Shown here piece by piece: positions 9,556 to 18,358 of a stretch of 64,000 bases of DNA. The notes under the pieces are model-generated. The model was not told the DNA's origin and did no database searches. It worked only from the letters and a program-made list of their open reading frames with translations. The stretch is from the NCBI RefSeq assembly GCF_003316765.1, contig NZ_NIJF01000083.1:62001-126000 (forward strand), in the 5' to 3' direction. Each line of letters starts with the position of its first letter. Position 1 is the stretch's first letter. This DNA is from Bacillus sp. P14.5. GTDB lineage: Bacteria > Bacillota > Bacilli > Bacillales > Bacillaceae_B. The translations under genes were made by a program, and so were the position numbers.

Positions 9556-9737
9556 AAAGGTTGTTTTCGTAAATATTGCTTTCTGAAAAAATCCCAAGAG
9601 CCGGATTTTTTCCCGGATGCTATTGTTTCTTCAATGAGGAAGCAGCTCTTTTCTTTCTAGCTTACCAGGTTATTTTCCATGAATGAGGGCGTAATCTCTT
9701 GGAATTCATATCAAATAACAACAAAGTAAGCCCAGCA
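9556..9737 (-). repeat. MITE-like repeat family A, copy 2
   Basis: Starts GGTTGTTTTCGTAAATATTG and carries AATCCCAAGAGCCGGAT and GCAGCTCTTTTCTTTCT, both in copy 4 (22.4 kb) in reverse orientation; ends near AACAACAAAGT. With the terminator before it this fills the 9453-9809 gap. Confidence 0.7.
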
Positions 9738-9809
9738 ATCTATTATGCCAGCTTTACATGGAGACATCAAAAAAGGCCTTACCGATACTCAGTAAGACCC
9801 TCTTTTAGA

Positions 9810-10805
9810 CTATTCATCAATGCGAAAAGCTATCTTCCCTAAATTCTTACTATCCTTTAAGCGTTTAAAGGCCTCTTCATATTCTTCTAATGCATATACA
9901 CTGTCCACCACAGGGGTTATGCTGTGTTTTTCGATGAATTGCAGCATCTGACTGAATTCTTCTGCACTTCCCATTGTGGAGCCCTTCAGATTCAGCTGTG
10001 AGTAGAAGAAGTGACGGATATCAATCTCAACTTTATCCTCGGTTGTCGCTCCAAATGTGGCAACCGTTCCGCCCTTTCTTACTACATTTAAGGATTTTTC
10101 GAAAGTTGTCCTCCCGATACTTTCAATAACGATATCAACAGTTTCGTCGTTGAGATCCTCATTCCAGTCACTGTTTGTGGAAATGCTTCGGTCGGCACCA
10201 AGCTCCAAGGCTTTTTGCTGTTTGTCTTCGCTTCGGGACGTCACGATCACTTTTGCACCTGCAGCTTTAGCAAATTTCAATAAAAAAGTCCCCACTCCGC
10301 TGCCTATGCCAGGTACCAGGACCGTGTCTCCTGCTTTTAATTTTGCCCGCGTAAATAATACCCGGTAAGCTGTCAATGCAGCCAGTGATAACACACCCGC
10401 TTCTTCCCAATTCAGATGAGCAGGCTTCTTTTCCACATTAGCAGCAGGAAGCGTAATATACTGGGCAAACGTGCCATGATCAGGAAGACCGACGATTTCA
10501 AAGCCAGCTGGCGGAGCTTCGCTGTTTTGACTCTATCCCAATCCCGGATTGATGATCACTTCATCCCCTTCAGCTGCATTTGTTACATCGCCAGCTGCTT
10601 CTACTATGGTGCCCGCACCATCTGATCCAATAATTAAAGGAGGCTGTTCTTCTTTATGCCTGGTAAGGACCATAAGATCTCTCCTGTTCAATCCAGCTGT
10701 CTTTAATTTAATTTTTACCATGCCGCTATTCACTTCCGGCTCTTGGAAGTCTCTGAGTGAAAGTCCTTCTATTCCTTGTTTCCCCTCATGAATGATTGCT
10801 TTCAT
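9810..10805 (-). pseudogene. Zinc-independent quinone oxidoreductase/MDR-family reductase with in-frame TAG
   Basis: About 331 codons of an MDR-superfamily NADPH oxidoreductase: GroES-like N-terminus ('TAGLNRRDLMVLTRH', 'IIGSDGAGTIVEAAG'), then 'LTAYRVLF' and the Rossmann motif 'PGIGSGVGTFLLKFA'. No structural zinc Cys cluster is present, as in the QOR/crotonyl-CoA-reductase-like subgroup. The frame is intact from ATG 10805 (GGAGGAG upstream) to 9810 except for TAG at 10533-10535, where relatives have Trp (TGG) in 'NPGLGW'. This is a substitution and not a homopolymer change, so it is either a real nonsense mutation or a base error. Confidence 0.8.
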
Positions 10806-10825
10806 TATACTCCTCCTTTTTTTAT

Positions 10826-10984
10826 GGCTTTTTCGTAAACTTTGCTGCTAGTAAATATAAATTTTACAGAACACCCCGTTTTTCTGAACTACCCTGGTTG
10901 GAGCGAAAAAACTTAGTATACAGGGGAAAAATCCGGTTCTTGGGGTTTTTCCGAGAGCAACAGTATACACGAGACCAGCCTTTT
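10826..10984 (+). repeat. MITE-like repeat family A, copy 3
   Basis: Starts GGCTTTTTCGTAAACTTTGCTGCT, contains GGGGAAAAATCCGG and ends near GAGACCAGCCTTTTC; matches the copy at 22.4 kb over its whole length with scattered changes. Confidence 0.75.
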
Positions 10985-11016
10985 CTATAGAGTAATTCAT
11001 TCCTTTCTACTTCTGG

Positions 11017-11430
11017 TTACAGGCTTTTGACAACCTTGATGCTGTCTTCATCCTCGGGATTTACTGCCTGTGGAATATCAACTAATGTTCTTAAGAAAGT
11101 TTCTGTTCTTTTATCAGAAAGTGGATGTTCTTTAGACAAAGAAAATTTGAAAGGAACCCTCTTCACTTCTTCTGCTTTTACGACTCCTATCTCTTCCAAA
11201 GCAAGACCATGCAGCTCTTTCTCATGATAGGAGAAATCACTGTCTTCCCGGTAGTCATCTTCCCTGACAAAGATAGTCAAAACGATTTTATTCACTTCCT
11301 GATCAGACATGCCGCCTTCTATCAAGACTTCACCTTTTAGCTCGCTGCCAGGTGTCAAAGTAGGATTTTCGACGATTGTATCTACTTTGATATTGCCGAT
11401 TCCAATACTAGATAAAAACTCTTTCCACAT
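11017..11430 (-). CDS. Spo0M-like sporulation control protein (arrestin-like)
   Basis: 137 residues. The N-terminus 'SSIGIGNIKVDTIVENPTL' followed by 'PGSELKGEVLIEGG' is the beta-sandwich start of the Spo0M family, and 'VKRVPFKFSLSKEHPLS' fits the second conserved strand pair. B. subtilis Spo0M is about twice as long and influences entry into sporulation; this is the short, single-domain type. GGAAGG precedes the ATG. The 340 bases upstream contain a partial family B repeat. Apparently monocistronic. Confidence 0.75.
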   Translation of the reverse strand: MWKEFLSSIGIGNIKVDTIVENPTLTPGSELKGEVLIEGGMSDQEVNKIVLTIFVREDDYREDSDFSYHEKELHGLALEEIGVVKAEEVKRVPFKFSLSKEHPLSDKRTETFLRTLVDIPQAVNPEDEDSIKVVKSL

Positions 11431-11582
11431 CCTTATTCATCCTTCCATTCGGTTTGTCACAGTCAACTATTCAATATGTACAGCAGCCGTTATGTATAGT
11501 GCTATTGGTGAAAATGATACTAACTACAGAAGAGAAAAGCAAGAAATCCTATAAGAACCATTCTAGAAAGCGGAAAGGCCCT

Positions 11583-11690
11583 TTCAGCCCCGGCAGACAA
11601 ATGTTCTCTGGAGAATAATAGAGACTTTTTTCCTCCAGAGGTTTTTTGACCCCAAAGGGCTGGGGCCTTGGAGCTAGACTCAGAAACGCT
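11583..11690. repeat. GC-rich repeat family B, partial copy 2
   Basis: Only the first module: 'CAGACAAATGTTCTCTGGAG', an A/T-rich loop, the complementary 'CTCCAGAGG', then 'GACCCCAAAGGGCTGGGGCC'. Matches the modules at 0.5 and 49.95 kb. The rest of the 11431-11770 gap shows nothing I can name. Confidence 0.65.
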
Positions 11691-11770
11691 AACTAATTTT
11701 CGAGCTGAATATTATATACTTCCTTATCTATTAAAAAGAGACCACTCTTTATGAATGATCTCTCATGCTT

Positions 11771-12796
11771 TTACTCTTCGGCGAGGTTCTTAATAATGGA
11801 AATGGTCTTTTTAATATCATCTTTGTTGACATCAAAATGAGTGGTAAAACGAACGAGCGAGGGCCCAAAGGTAACGGCAAGTACTCCTTTTTCCTTAAGC
11901 TTCTCCGTAAATTGAGCAGCGTTCATGCCTAACTGAGATACATCAGCGACGACGATGTTGGTATCAACCTCATTCACTATTGTCAAAGAAGGAATCGCAT
12001 TAAGTCCATTTGCAAGCAGTTCTGCATTATTATGGTCTTCTGACAGCCCTTCTCTCATAGAAGTCAGGGCATATAATCCGGGCGCAGCTATGATTCCCGC
12101 CTGTCGCAGACCCCCTCCCAAACGCTTTCTCCATTTTCGGGCTCTTTTGATAAACTCCCTATTTCCCGCTATGATGGATCCGACTGGTGCACCCAGTCCT
12201 TTTGAAAGGCAGACTTGGACTGTATCACAGTATTGAGTGAATTCTGTCAGGGGTACCCCCAAAGCCGACGCTGCGTTAAATAATCTGGCTCCATCAACAT
12301 GAACAGGAATGGCATTCTTTTGAGCTATACTGTAAATTTCTTTCATATTAGAGGAGGGGACAATTGCACCTCCAGCACGGTTATGAGTGTTTTCAATGCA
12401 AATTAATGATGTCTCTGGAAAATGTTGATCATCTTCCCTGATTGCCGCTTCTACCTCTAGAGGGTCCATGGCTCCACGCGCCCCTTTGATCGTCCTTGGC
12501 TGAACTCCCGCAAAAGCTGAAATTGCACCGGATTCATAATAAAAAATGTGAGATTCAGCCTCCATTATCACTTCGTTGCCAGGAGAACAATGAGTCAGCA
12601 CAGCTATCTGATTCCCCTGAGTGCCGCTTGTGACAAACAAGGCCGCTTCTTTTCCCAGCAGACTGGCTGCCGTTAGTTCTAGCTCAATGACAGAAGGATC
12701 TTCTCCATATACATCATCCCCCACCTTTGCATTCAGGGCGGCCTCTCTCATTTCCTTAGTCGGCTTGGTCACTGTGTCACTGCGTAAATCGATCAT
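11771..12796 (-). CDS. ltaE: Low-specificity L-threonine aldolase
   Basis: About 341 residues, the usual length. Fold-type I PLP enzyme that splits L-threonine/allo-threonine to glycine and acetaldehyde. Key regions: 'MIDLRSDTVTKPT' at the start, 'DDVYGEDPSV', 'FVTSGTQGNQIA', 'IENTHNRAGG', 'VHVDGARLFNAA' (Asp for the PLP nitrogen) and 'VCLSKGLGAPVGS', where the Lys forms the Schiff base. Start at ATG 12796 with AAAGGAG; an upstream in-frame ATG at 12841 would add 15 residues without family match. Divergent from the RRNPP regulator gene. Confidence 0.92.
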   Translation of the reverse strand: MIDLRSDTVTKPTKEMREAALNAKVGDDVYGEDPSVIELELTAASLLGKEAALFVTSGTQGNQIAVLTHCSPGNEVIMEAESHIFYYESGAISAFAGVQPRTIKGARGAMDPLEVEAAIREDDQHFPETSLICIENTHNRAGGAIVPSSNMKEIYSIAQKNAIPVHVDGARLFNAASALGVPLTEFTQYCDTVQVCLSKGLGAPVGSIIAGNREFIKRARKWRKRLGGGLRQAGIIAAPGLYALTSMREGLSEDHNNAELLANGLNAIPSLTIVNEVDTNIVVADVSQLGMNAAQFTEKLKEKGVLAVTFGPSLVRFTTHFDVNKDDIKKTISIIKNLAEE

Positions 12797-12918
12797 GAAA
12801 CCCACTCCTTTCAATATGTAATTTCCCCTAAGGATCATCAAGTGAAATTATAACACTACTCATAATGTACTGTATTTTTCCTGTTAATTCCAAGTAAACG
12901 CATCAAAAATATAATTAT

Positions 12919-12941
12919 AGGAATATTCGGACTATATTCCT
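12919..12941. promoter_or_regulatory. Inverted repeat in the ltaE/regulator divergent region
   Basis: AGGAATAT-7 bases-ATATTCCT, a perfect 8-base inverted repeat, about 180 bases before the regulator start. Candidate operator for the HTH+TPR regulator. Because six T follow, a weak terminator is the alternative, but no gene reads into it from the left on this strand. Confidence 0.4.
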
Positions 12942-13120
12942 TTTTTCTGTGGTAATCTAATGATGATTCCATGCTGGATGCTGAGGAAAATTTTCATGAG
13001 AAAGCATTTAATTTCAGGATTCTTTGAGAGGTGATGGGGCTCATTTTCCCAAGCAGCCAAACTCGTTCTAAATACGGGATTATTTTATACTATTACTATA
13101 GATAGAGAGGAGATAAAATC

Positions 13121-14377
13121 ATGACGATTGGAAGCAAGATCCGTTACCATCGCATGAAAAAGAAATTAACACAAGAAGAACTTGCAACAGGAATTCTATC
13201 CGTCTCTTATCTTTCCAAGATTGAAAATAATCAAACCACCGCTTCTAATGAAGTCATCGAGCTTCTCTGCAGCAGGCTTGGAATCTCTTTGATTCAGAAT
13301 GAGGATGAAAGCTTGAAGAAAACATTCTCAGAATGGAACAAGGCGCTATTGAAAAATGATTGTAAGGAAGCCATCCGATTATATGAATTGGTCTCCCCGC
13401 AAATCATCGACATCGATGACGTCACTCTTCTCAACAGCTATCACATCCTTATGATCCGCTATTATATTTTACTTAAAGATTACGAGAGTCCGAGAGATTC
13501 CATCCAAGCAATCGAAAAAGGCTATAAAAATCTTTCTGATAAGCTGAGATTCTACTTTCATAAGTTTGTCGGCAATCTTTATTACGCCAGGGGGAATTAT
13601 GAGGAAGCCAACAGCCATCTTAAAGATGCGGAACATTATTTTGTCCTGGGAAGCATTTTGGACAGCGAAGAAAAAGCTGATTTATTTTATCTGAAGGCTC
13701 TCACATTTGTTCAATTGAGGAAGCATGCCCTCGCGATCCATTATTCCGAGGAATCCCTGACGCTTTATCAAGGTCTGTATCACAATAAAAGGTGTGCAGA
13801 GATTCACCTGCTTCTGGGAGTCTGTTATAGACGTACCCAAAACATCAGTGAAGCTATCATCCATTATGAATGGGCCAACGAAATCAGCAAGAACATAGAA
13901 TATGTTGTGATGAGGGGAAAGGTTGAGCAGAATCTTGGCTATCTCAAGGCAATGGAAAACCGGACAGAAGAAGCCATCGCCCATTATCTGAAAAGCCTCC
14001 AATTCAAACATGACGACCAGGACAGCAAACTCACCACCATTCTTGCGCTGGTCAAGGAATATTACAAACTTCAAAGAGTAGATGAAGCCTCCAGCTGGTT
14101 AAAGGAAGGAATTCTCTTGTCCACGCAGCAGAGGAATAAAGAAAAGTATTATGAATTCAGGATCTTTGAATATGCAGTTGAAAAACTGGATGAAGAATTT
14201 GAATGCTTTATGAAAGACGAGGCCCTTCCCTACTTCGAAAACACCGGGAACCCTCATCTACTTGCACAGTATTCTAAATTTCTTGGTAACTATTATCAGG
14301 AAATTAGAAAATATAAATATGCCGCACACTACCTTACTAAGGCAAACGTGGCATATGAAAAAATAATAGGTTTATAG
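13121..14377 (+). CDS. RRNPP-family regulator (XRE HTH + TPR, NprR/PlcR-like)
   Basis: 418 residues. Residues 3-57 form an XRE helix-turn-helix ('IGSKIRYHRMKKKLTQEEL', 'SVSYLSKIENNQTTASNEV'). From about residue 70 to the end the protein is a TPR superhelix: 'YARGNYEEANSHLKDAEHYF', 'LLGVCYRRTQNISEAIIHYE', 'NLGYLKAMENRTEEAIAHYL'. This domain order and length is that of peptide-pheromone receptors of the Rap/NprR/PlcR/Rgg group, which switch DNA binding when a short re-imported peptide sits in the TPR groove. GAGGAG precedes the ATG. The next gene, 12 bases on, encodes a small secreted peptide, the typical partner. No Rap-type phosphatase region can be judged by eye. Confidence 0.85.
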   Translation: MTIGSKIRYHRMKKKLTQEELATGILSVSYLSKIENNQTTASNEVIELLCSRLGISLIQNEDESLKKTFSEWNKALLKNDCKEAIRLYELVSPQIIDIDDVTLLNSYHILMIRYYILLKDYESPRDSIQAIEKGYKNLSDKLRFYFHKFVGNLYYARGNYEEANSHLKDAEHYFVLGSILDSEEKADLFYLKALTFVQLRKHALAIHYSEESLTLYQGLYHNKRCAEIHLLLGVCYRRTQNISEAIIHYEWANEISKNIEYVVMRGKVEQNLGYLKAMENRTEEAIAHYLKSLQFKHDDQDSKLTTILALVKEYYKLQRVDEASSWLKEGILLSTQQRNKEKYYEFRIFEYAVEKLDEEFECFMKDEALPYFENTGNPHLLAQYSKFLGNYYQEIRKYKYAAHYLTKANVAYEKIIGL

Positions 14378-14389
14378 GAGGAGATTTAA

Positions 14390-14524
14390 ATGAAGAAACT
14401 AAAAAGAATCACAGTAGCAGCATTGGTACTAATCGCATTATCAGCAGCAGGAGCATCTGTAAGTGCACAGGAAGAGGACCTGCCGCCTGCAAATGGAGTT
14501 ACACCACTTGTATCAGGCAAATAA
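14390..14524 (+). CDS. Putative pheromone precursor of the RRNPP regulator
   Basis: 44 codons, starting 12 bases after the regulator stop with GGAGGAG before the ATG. The precursor has a lysine-rich n-region (KKLKR), a hydrophobic core (about residues 7-20), an AXA-type cleavage site 'ASVSA|Q' after residue 26, and an 18-residue secreted part ending 'PPANGVTPLVSGK'. This is the architecture of Phr/NprX/PapR precursors, in which a 5-10 residue C-terminal piece is the signal. A terminator follows within about 75 bases. The sequence itself matches no pheromone I know. Confidence 0.75.
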   Translation: MKKLKRITVAALVLIALSAAGASVSAQEEDLPPANGVTPLVSGK

Positions 14525-14596
14525 TTTAAGGTACTTTGCTTAGAGAGAAAGCCACTCTAGGAATTTTTCAAGAAACAGCTATACATCTTGATGAAG

Positions 14597-14631
14597 AAAA
14601 CCCTGGTTCCATTACGGAAGCAGGGTTTTTT
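14597..14631 (+). terminator. Terminator of the regulator-peptide operon
   Basis: AAAACCCTG / CAGGGTTTTTT stem with a 15-base loop. Confidence 0.8.
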
Positions 14632-14632
14632 A

Positions 14633-14690
14633 GCGCTTTAAAGTGCTAAAAGATACAGTCCCTCTTAACACTTTAACGTATGAAAGCACT
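14633..14690. repeat. 58-base palindromic repeat family C, copy 1
   Basis: Imperfect palindrome 'GCGCTTTAAAGTGCTAAAAG...CTCTTAACACTTTAACG' around ACAGTCCC. Homologous to 32938-32995 and 61903-61962. Confidence 0.7.
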
Positions 14691-14764
14691 CTAATTCAAA
14701 ATGGTAAATTTACTAATCACATAGTATATTAAGCTTGTAAGCTATTTATAAGGGGGATTCAAAC

Positions 14765-15997
14765 ATGGCTTCAAAAGAAACAAAATTAGAGAGATATGCC
14801 GATTTACTGATCCGGGTGGGAATCAACCTTCAGGAGGGGCAGACACTCATCATCAATGCCCCTATCACAGAAGCTGATTTCGTGGCACAGCTTGCCGAAA
14901 AAGCCTACGAAACGGGTGCAAAAAATGTACTTGTTGAGTACTCTGATGAAAAACTGACAAGATTGAAGATGGAAAAGGCTCCAGAGGAAGGCCTGAAAGA
15001 CTTCCCGCTTTGGAAGGCAAAAGGCTTTGTAGAGATGGCGAAAGAAAATGCAGCTGTCCTTAATTTAACCGCTCCAAATCCTACTTTATTAAAAGGTATA
15101 GATGCTAATCGTGTTTCCATGGCCAATAAAGCCAGCGGCAAAGCTTTTAAAGACTTCCAGCCATTCATCTCAGGAGGGCGGATCAGCTGGCTGATTGCAG
15201 CAGTGCCTTCAAAAGCATGGGCAAAAACTGTTTTCCCTGACCTTAGTGATGAACAAGCTGTAGAGGAATTATGGGAAAAAATCTTTTATACCACCAGAGT
15301 CGATCAGGAAAATCCTGTCCATCTATGGGAGAAACATATTGAAAATATGACAAAGAACGCCGATCATCTTAATGACCGCTCATTCCGTAAACTGCACTAT
15401 AAAGCACCAGGCACGGACTTCACAGTGGAACTGCATCCGCAAAGCAAGTGGATATGCGCTCTCTTCACCAATGACAAAGGAATAGACTTCGTTCCAAATC
15501 TTCCGACTGAAGAAGTGTTCACCATTCCAGTCCGGAACAGTGTCAACGGTACCGTCAGCAGCACGAAACCTCTGAATTACAGCGGAAACTTGATTAATAA
15601 TTTCAGCCTCACTTTCAAGGATGGAAAAGTAACCGAATTCAGTGCGGAAGAAGGCTATGATACGTTAAAAGGCCTGCTTGAAACGGATGAAGGTGCATCA
15701 TTTTTAGGGGAAATTGCATTAGTACCTCATGATTCACCGATCTCAAACACTGATATAATTTTTAATAACACTTTATTTGACGAGAATGCTTCCTGTCATA
15801 TTGCTCTTGGAAACGCTCTTTCAATTTGTGTTGAAAACGGTAAAAATATGAGCAAAGATGAGCTTAAAGAAATTGGCTTTAACGAAAGCTTGACTCATGT
15901 AGATTTTATGATTGGCTCGGAAAACCTCGATATTGATGGTATACGTGAAGATGGCTCCATAGAACCAATCTTCCGCAAAGGAAACTGGTCGTTTTAA
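14765..15997 (+). CDS. ampS: M29-family aminopeptidase (AmpS/AmpT-like)
   Basis: 410 residues, full length for the family. Thermophilic-type metalloaminopeptidase of the cytoplasm that removes N-terminal residues from peptides. N-terminus 'KLERYADLLIRVGINLQEGQ' is the M29 hallmark; the metal-binding residues are expected in 'NLPTEEVFTIP' (Glu), 'ASFLGEIALV' (Glu), 'SCHIALGNA' (His) and 'LTHVDFMIGS' (His, Asp), all present. AGGGGG lies 8 bases before the ATG. It stands alone, ended by a strong bidirectional terminator. Confidence 0.9.
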   Translation: MASKETKLERYADLLIRVGINLQEGQTLIINAPITEADFVAQLAEKAYETGAKNVLVEYSDEKLTRLKMEKAPEEGLKDFPLWKAKGFVEMAKENAAVLNLTAPNPTLLKGIDANRVSMANKASGKAFKDFQPFISGGRISWLIAAVPSKAWAKTVFPDLSDEQAVEELWEKIFYTTRVDQENPVHLWEKHIENMTKNADHLNDRSFRKLHYKAPGTDFTVELHPQSKWICALFTNDKGIDFVPNLPTEEVFTIPVRNSVNGTVSSTKPLNYSGNLINNFSLTFKDGKVTEFSAEEGYDTLKGLLETDEGASFLGEIALVPHDSPISNTDIIFNNTLFDENASCHIALGNALSICVENGKNMSKDELKEIGFNESLTHVDFMIGSENLDIDGIREDGSIEPIFRKGNWSF

Positions 15998-16025
15998 TCA
16001 TCGGCTTCTGAATGTCTCTTTACTG

Positions 16026-16066
16026 AAAAAGAGAGCTGCATCCTAAAAATAGGATGCAGCTCTTTT
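16026..16066. terminator. Bidirectional terminator between ampS and DUF3934 gene
   Basis: Perfect stem AGAGCTGCATCCT / AGGATGCAGCTCT flanked by A5 on the left and T4 on the right, so it can serve both converging genes. Confidence 0.85.
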
Positions 16067-16070
16067 AATC

Positions 16071-16226
16071 TTATTTACCAGAGGAATCCCTTTCAGATCC
16101 ACTCCCATGTTTGGTACCTTTGCTTGTATAGGGTTTAGCAGCTTTTTTCTTCGCACTTTTCTGCCAGCGGTTCCAGCCTTTTTTCCCGGTGCCTTTTCCT
16201 GTTCCGCCGCCTTTGCTCTTGCTCAC
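16071..16226 (-). CDS. DUF3934-like small basic protein
   Basis: 51 residues from a GTG start with GGAG 8 bases upstream. Very Lys/Gly-rich: 'GGGTGKGTGKKGWNRWQKSA' then 'KPYTSKGTKHGSG'. I recall this GTGKKGWxRWQ...YTSKGTK pattern as DUF3934, a small conserved Firmicute protein of unknown function. The basic composition suggests nucleic-acid contact, but this is a guess. Confidence 0.7.
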   Translation of the reverse strand: MSKSKGGGTGKGTGKKGWNRWQKSAKKKAAKPYTSKGTKHGSGSERDSSGK

Positions 16227-16428
16227 AATATCAACTCCATTATTTGGTCGTACTATTCATTTTGATTGAAGGTCCATTATATCAGAGATTCACTTCCTTG
16301 AACAAAAACAGAAGGAATTTTCTCTTATCCGCTCATACTCCCCTCGCTTAAGAAGAAAGCATTATATGTTTTGCCTTATTTTAAATAGGGAATCAAAAAA
16401 TTGAAGACTTAGAAAGGAGCGATATAAT

Positions 16429-16629
16429 ATGAAGGAATATTACGTTGTACCGAACAAAGATGAAAGCGGCTGGTTTGTAAAAATAGAAGATGTTGCTCCA
16501 ACATCTCTTTTCAATGGCCAGTCTGAAGCGATTGCGGAAGCTGAGAAGCTTGCAAAAGAGAATCAGCCTGCTAAGGTGCTGGTGGAAAACGAAAACAATG
16601 AAGTAGTAAGCGAAAAGACATTTTCATAA
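16429..16629 (+). CDS. DUF2188-domain protein
   Basis: 66 residues. 'YYVVPNKDESGWFVKIEDV', 'FNGQSEAIAEAEKLAKEN' and a final 'VLVENENNEVVSEKTF' give the complete DUF2188 fold (beta-beta-alpha-beta). Function unknown in the family. AAAGGAG precedes the ATG and a long terminator follows, so it forms its own transcription unit. Confidence 0.85.
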   Translation: MKEYYVVPNKDESGWFVKIEDVAPTSLFNGQSEAIAEAEKLAKENQPAKVLVENENNEVVSEKTFS

Positions 16630-16636
16630 AATACAG

Positions 16637-16687
16637 AAAAAAGGTGCCATTTCAACCATTTTTCGATGGTTGAAATGGCTTTTTTCT
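16637..16687 (+). terminator. Terminator of the DUF2188 gene
   Basis: 14-base perfect stem GCCATTTCAACCAT / ATGGTTGAAATGGC with T6. Confidence 0.9.
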
Positions 16688-16811
16688 TTTGTCTTTTAGA
16701 AATACCAAATATTACACCTAATATTACAGAAGAATTTCAGATAAAACATTTTCAAGTCATACATTATCGTTTATGATTAATACATCAGGTATAAAAGGAG
16801 AACAACTTCTA

Positions 16812-17648
16812 ATGATAAGCAACCTAACTCGGAAGAAGGCTTTATCAGTCGGGGCTCTGCTCCTGCTGACCTTCTCATTAACTTATATTACACTAAAATC
16901 ACAGATAGCTGAATCTAAAGAAAATTCTTCAGAGGTGTCCGCCAACATCCCAACAGTATTCGTGCACGGCTATAAAGGCACCTATAATTCATTTAAAACA
17001 ATGTTATACCGCTTTGAAGAAAATAATTGGGCTAAAAGAGAACTCGTAGTATACGTCTCTGCGGATGGAGAAATTACTTGGAGAGGAACCTTAAGTCCCT
17101 CATCCAAGCTCCCTTCTCTCGTGCAAATTGTTTTTGAAAAAAACAAAGCTTCCATTTCTGAAACCTCCTCCCGTTTGCAAAGTGTCATGAAGGAACTAAA
17201 AAGCAAATACAACGTCGGCCAGCTCAACCTTGTCGGACACTCCATGGGAGGACTGGTTTCAACGAATTATTTACAACAAACTAATGGAAATCTCCAATAT
17301 CCAGAGACTGTTAAATTCGCTGTAATCGGAAGCCCCTTTGAAGGGATAGCAAAAGAGTCCTATCACCGTGTCAATACTGGTGAAGCTCTAATTGACTTAA
17401 GACCTGAATCTGAAGCTCTTAAGAATTTAGTAGTTAATCGGGAGCAATTCCCTGCTGACCTGGAAGTGCTGGCCATTGCAGGAACAGGAGATCAAGTTGT
17501 GGAGGTTGAAAGTGCATTTGCTATCCAAAAAATAGTTCCAGAGTCTAATCTGGAGATGAGCCTCATTGAAGATATGCAAATTGACCACAGCGGCCTCCAT
17601 GAAACAGAAAAGGTCGATAAAATAGTAAAGAAGTTTCTTTGGAACTAG
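16812..17648 (+). CDS. DUF915-family alpha/beta hydrolase, membrane-anchored or secreted
   Basis: About 278 residues from ATG 16812 (AAAGGAG 11 bases upstream). N-terminal signal/anchor ('ALSVGALLLLTFSLTYITL'), then the hydrolase fold: oxyanion segment 'TVFVHGYKGTYNSF', nucleophile elbow 'LVGHSMGG' (Ser), acid in 'IAGTGDQ' and His in 'DIDHSGLH'-like 'IDHSGLHETE'. The group is related to Listeria/Lactobacillus cell-surface hydrolases; substrate unknown. An upstream ATG (16773) lacks a ribosome site. Confidence 0.85.
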   Translation: MISNLTRKKALSVGALLLLTFSLTYITLKSQIAESKENSSEVSANIPTVFVHGYKGTYNSFKTMLYRFEENNWAKRELVVYVSADGEITWRGTLSPSSKLPSLVQIVFEKNKASISETSSRLQSVMKELKSKYNVGQLNLVGHSMGGLVSTNYLQQTNGNLQYPETVKFAVIGSPFEGIAKESYHRVNTGEALIDLRPESEALKNLVVNREQFPADLEVLAIAGTGDQVVEVESAFAIQKIVPESNLEMSLIEDMQIDHSGLHETEKVDKIVKKFLWN

Positions 17649-17650
17649 CG

Positions 17651-17688
17651 AAAAAGCCTTGATTATTCAATGATCAGGCTTTTTTATT
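17651..17688 (+). terminator. Terminator of the DUF915 gene
   Basis: AAAAAGCCT...AGGCTTTTTT with a partly paired loop. Confidence 0.8.
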
Positions 17689-17756
17689 TAGTGCGGAAGG
17701 TTCCTTATATGGACAATTGACCTAAATAAAAGAAAACAAGAATTCGTATGGCCTAT

Positions 17757-18176
17757 AGCTCTTTTGACTGCATGGATTCTGGAGAGATGAAATTCGATGA
17801 AGCTAGATAGCTCTTCTGATTGCATCGATTCTGGAAATTTGAAATTCGATGCGGCCAGATAGCTCTTCTGACTGCTTCGATTTTGGAAATTTGAAATTCG
17901 ATGTTGCCAGTAAGCCCTTCTGACTGCTTCGATTTTGGAAATCTGAAATTCGATGTTGCCAGATAGCCCTTCTGACTGCATGGATTCTGGAAATTTGAAA
18001 TTCGATGTTGCCAGATAGCCCTTCTGACTGCATGGATTCTGGAAATTTGAAATTCGATGCGGCCAAATAGCCCTTCTGACTGCATGGATTCTGGAGAACT
18101 GAAATTCGATGCAGCTAGATAGCTCCTCTGACTGCATCGATTCAGGCAAATTATATATCGATGCCGGCTCCCAGCA
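17757..18176. repeat. Tandem array of eight 52-base units
   Basis: The landmark GAAATTCGATG occurs at 17789, 17841, 17893, 17945, 17997, 18049 and 18101, exactly 52 bases apart each time, with a degenerate eighth unit (CGATG at 18159). Unit-to-unit differences are a few substitutions (TTCTGG/TTTTGG, GTTGCC/GCGGCC). Units contain AAATTTgAAATTC. There are no spacers, so it is not a CRISPR array. All three minus frames are open only because the repeat lacks stops; they are not genes. Confidence 0.95.
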
Positions 18177-18288
18177 GTTTTAGTTACTCCCTTTTCAGAA
18201 GCAAAACCCTTTCCCCTCCCCCTACTCCAAGGACATGCAATCGCGACAACACACCTATTGGTTTACATAACATTTTTATCATAAACCG

Positions 18289-18327
18289 AAAAGAGACTGC
18301 CAACTACTTGGCAGCCTCTCTTGAAAA
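18289..18327 (-). terminator. Terminator of the DUF1206 gene
   Basis: AAGAGAGGCTGCCAA / TTGGCAGTCTCTTTT read on the minus strand. Confidence 0.85.
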
Positions 18328-18358
18328 ACTAATTATTATTCTATCTTGAAGTCAGTCC

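Noticed and set aside
17688-18149. Open frames of 87-153 codons on the minus strand in the 52-base array
   Set aside because: All three frames are open because the repeat unit has no stops; no ribosome site, low-complexity product, period not a multiple of three.
17757-18176. CRISPR array
   Set aside because: Units are contiguous and wholly similar, with no unique spacers and no cas genes.
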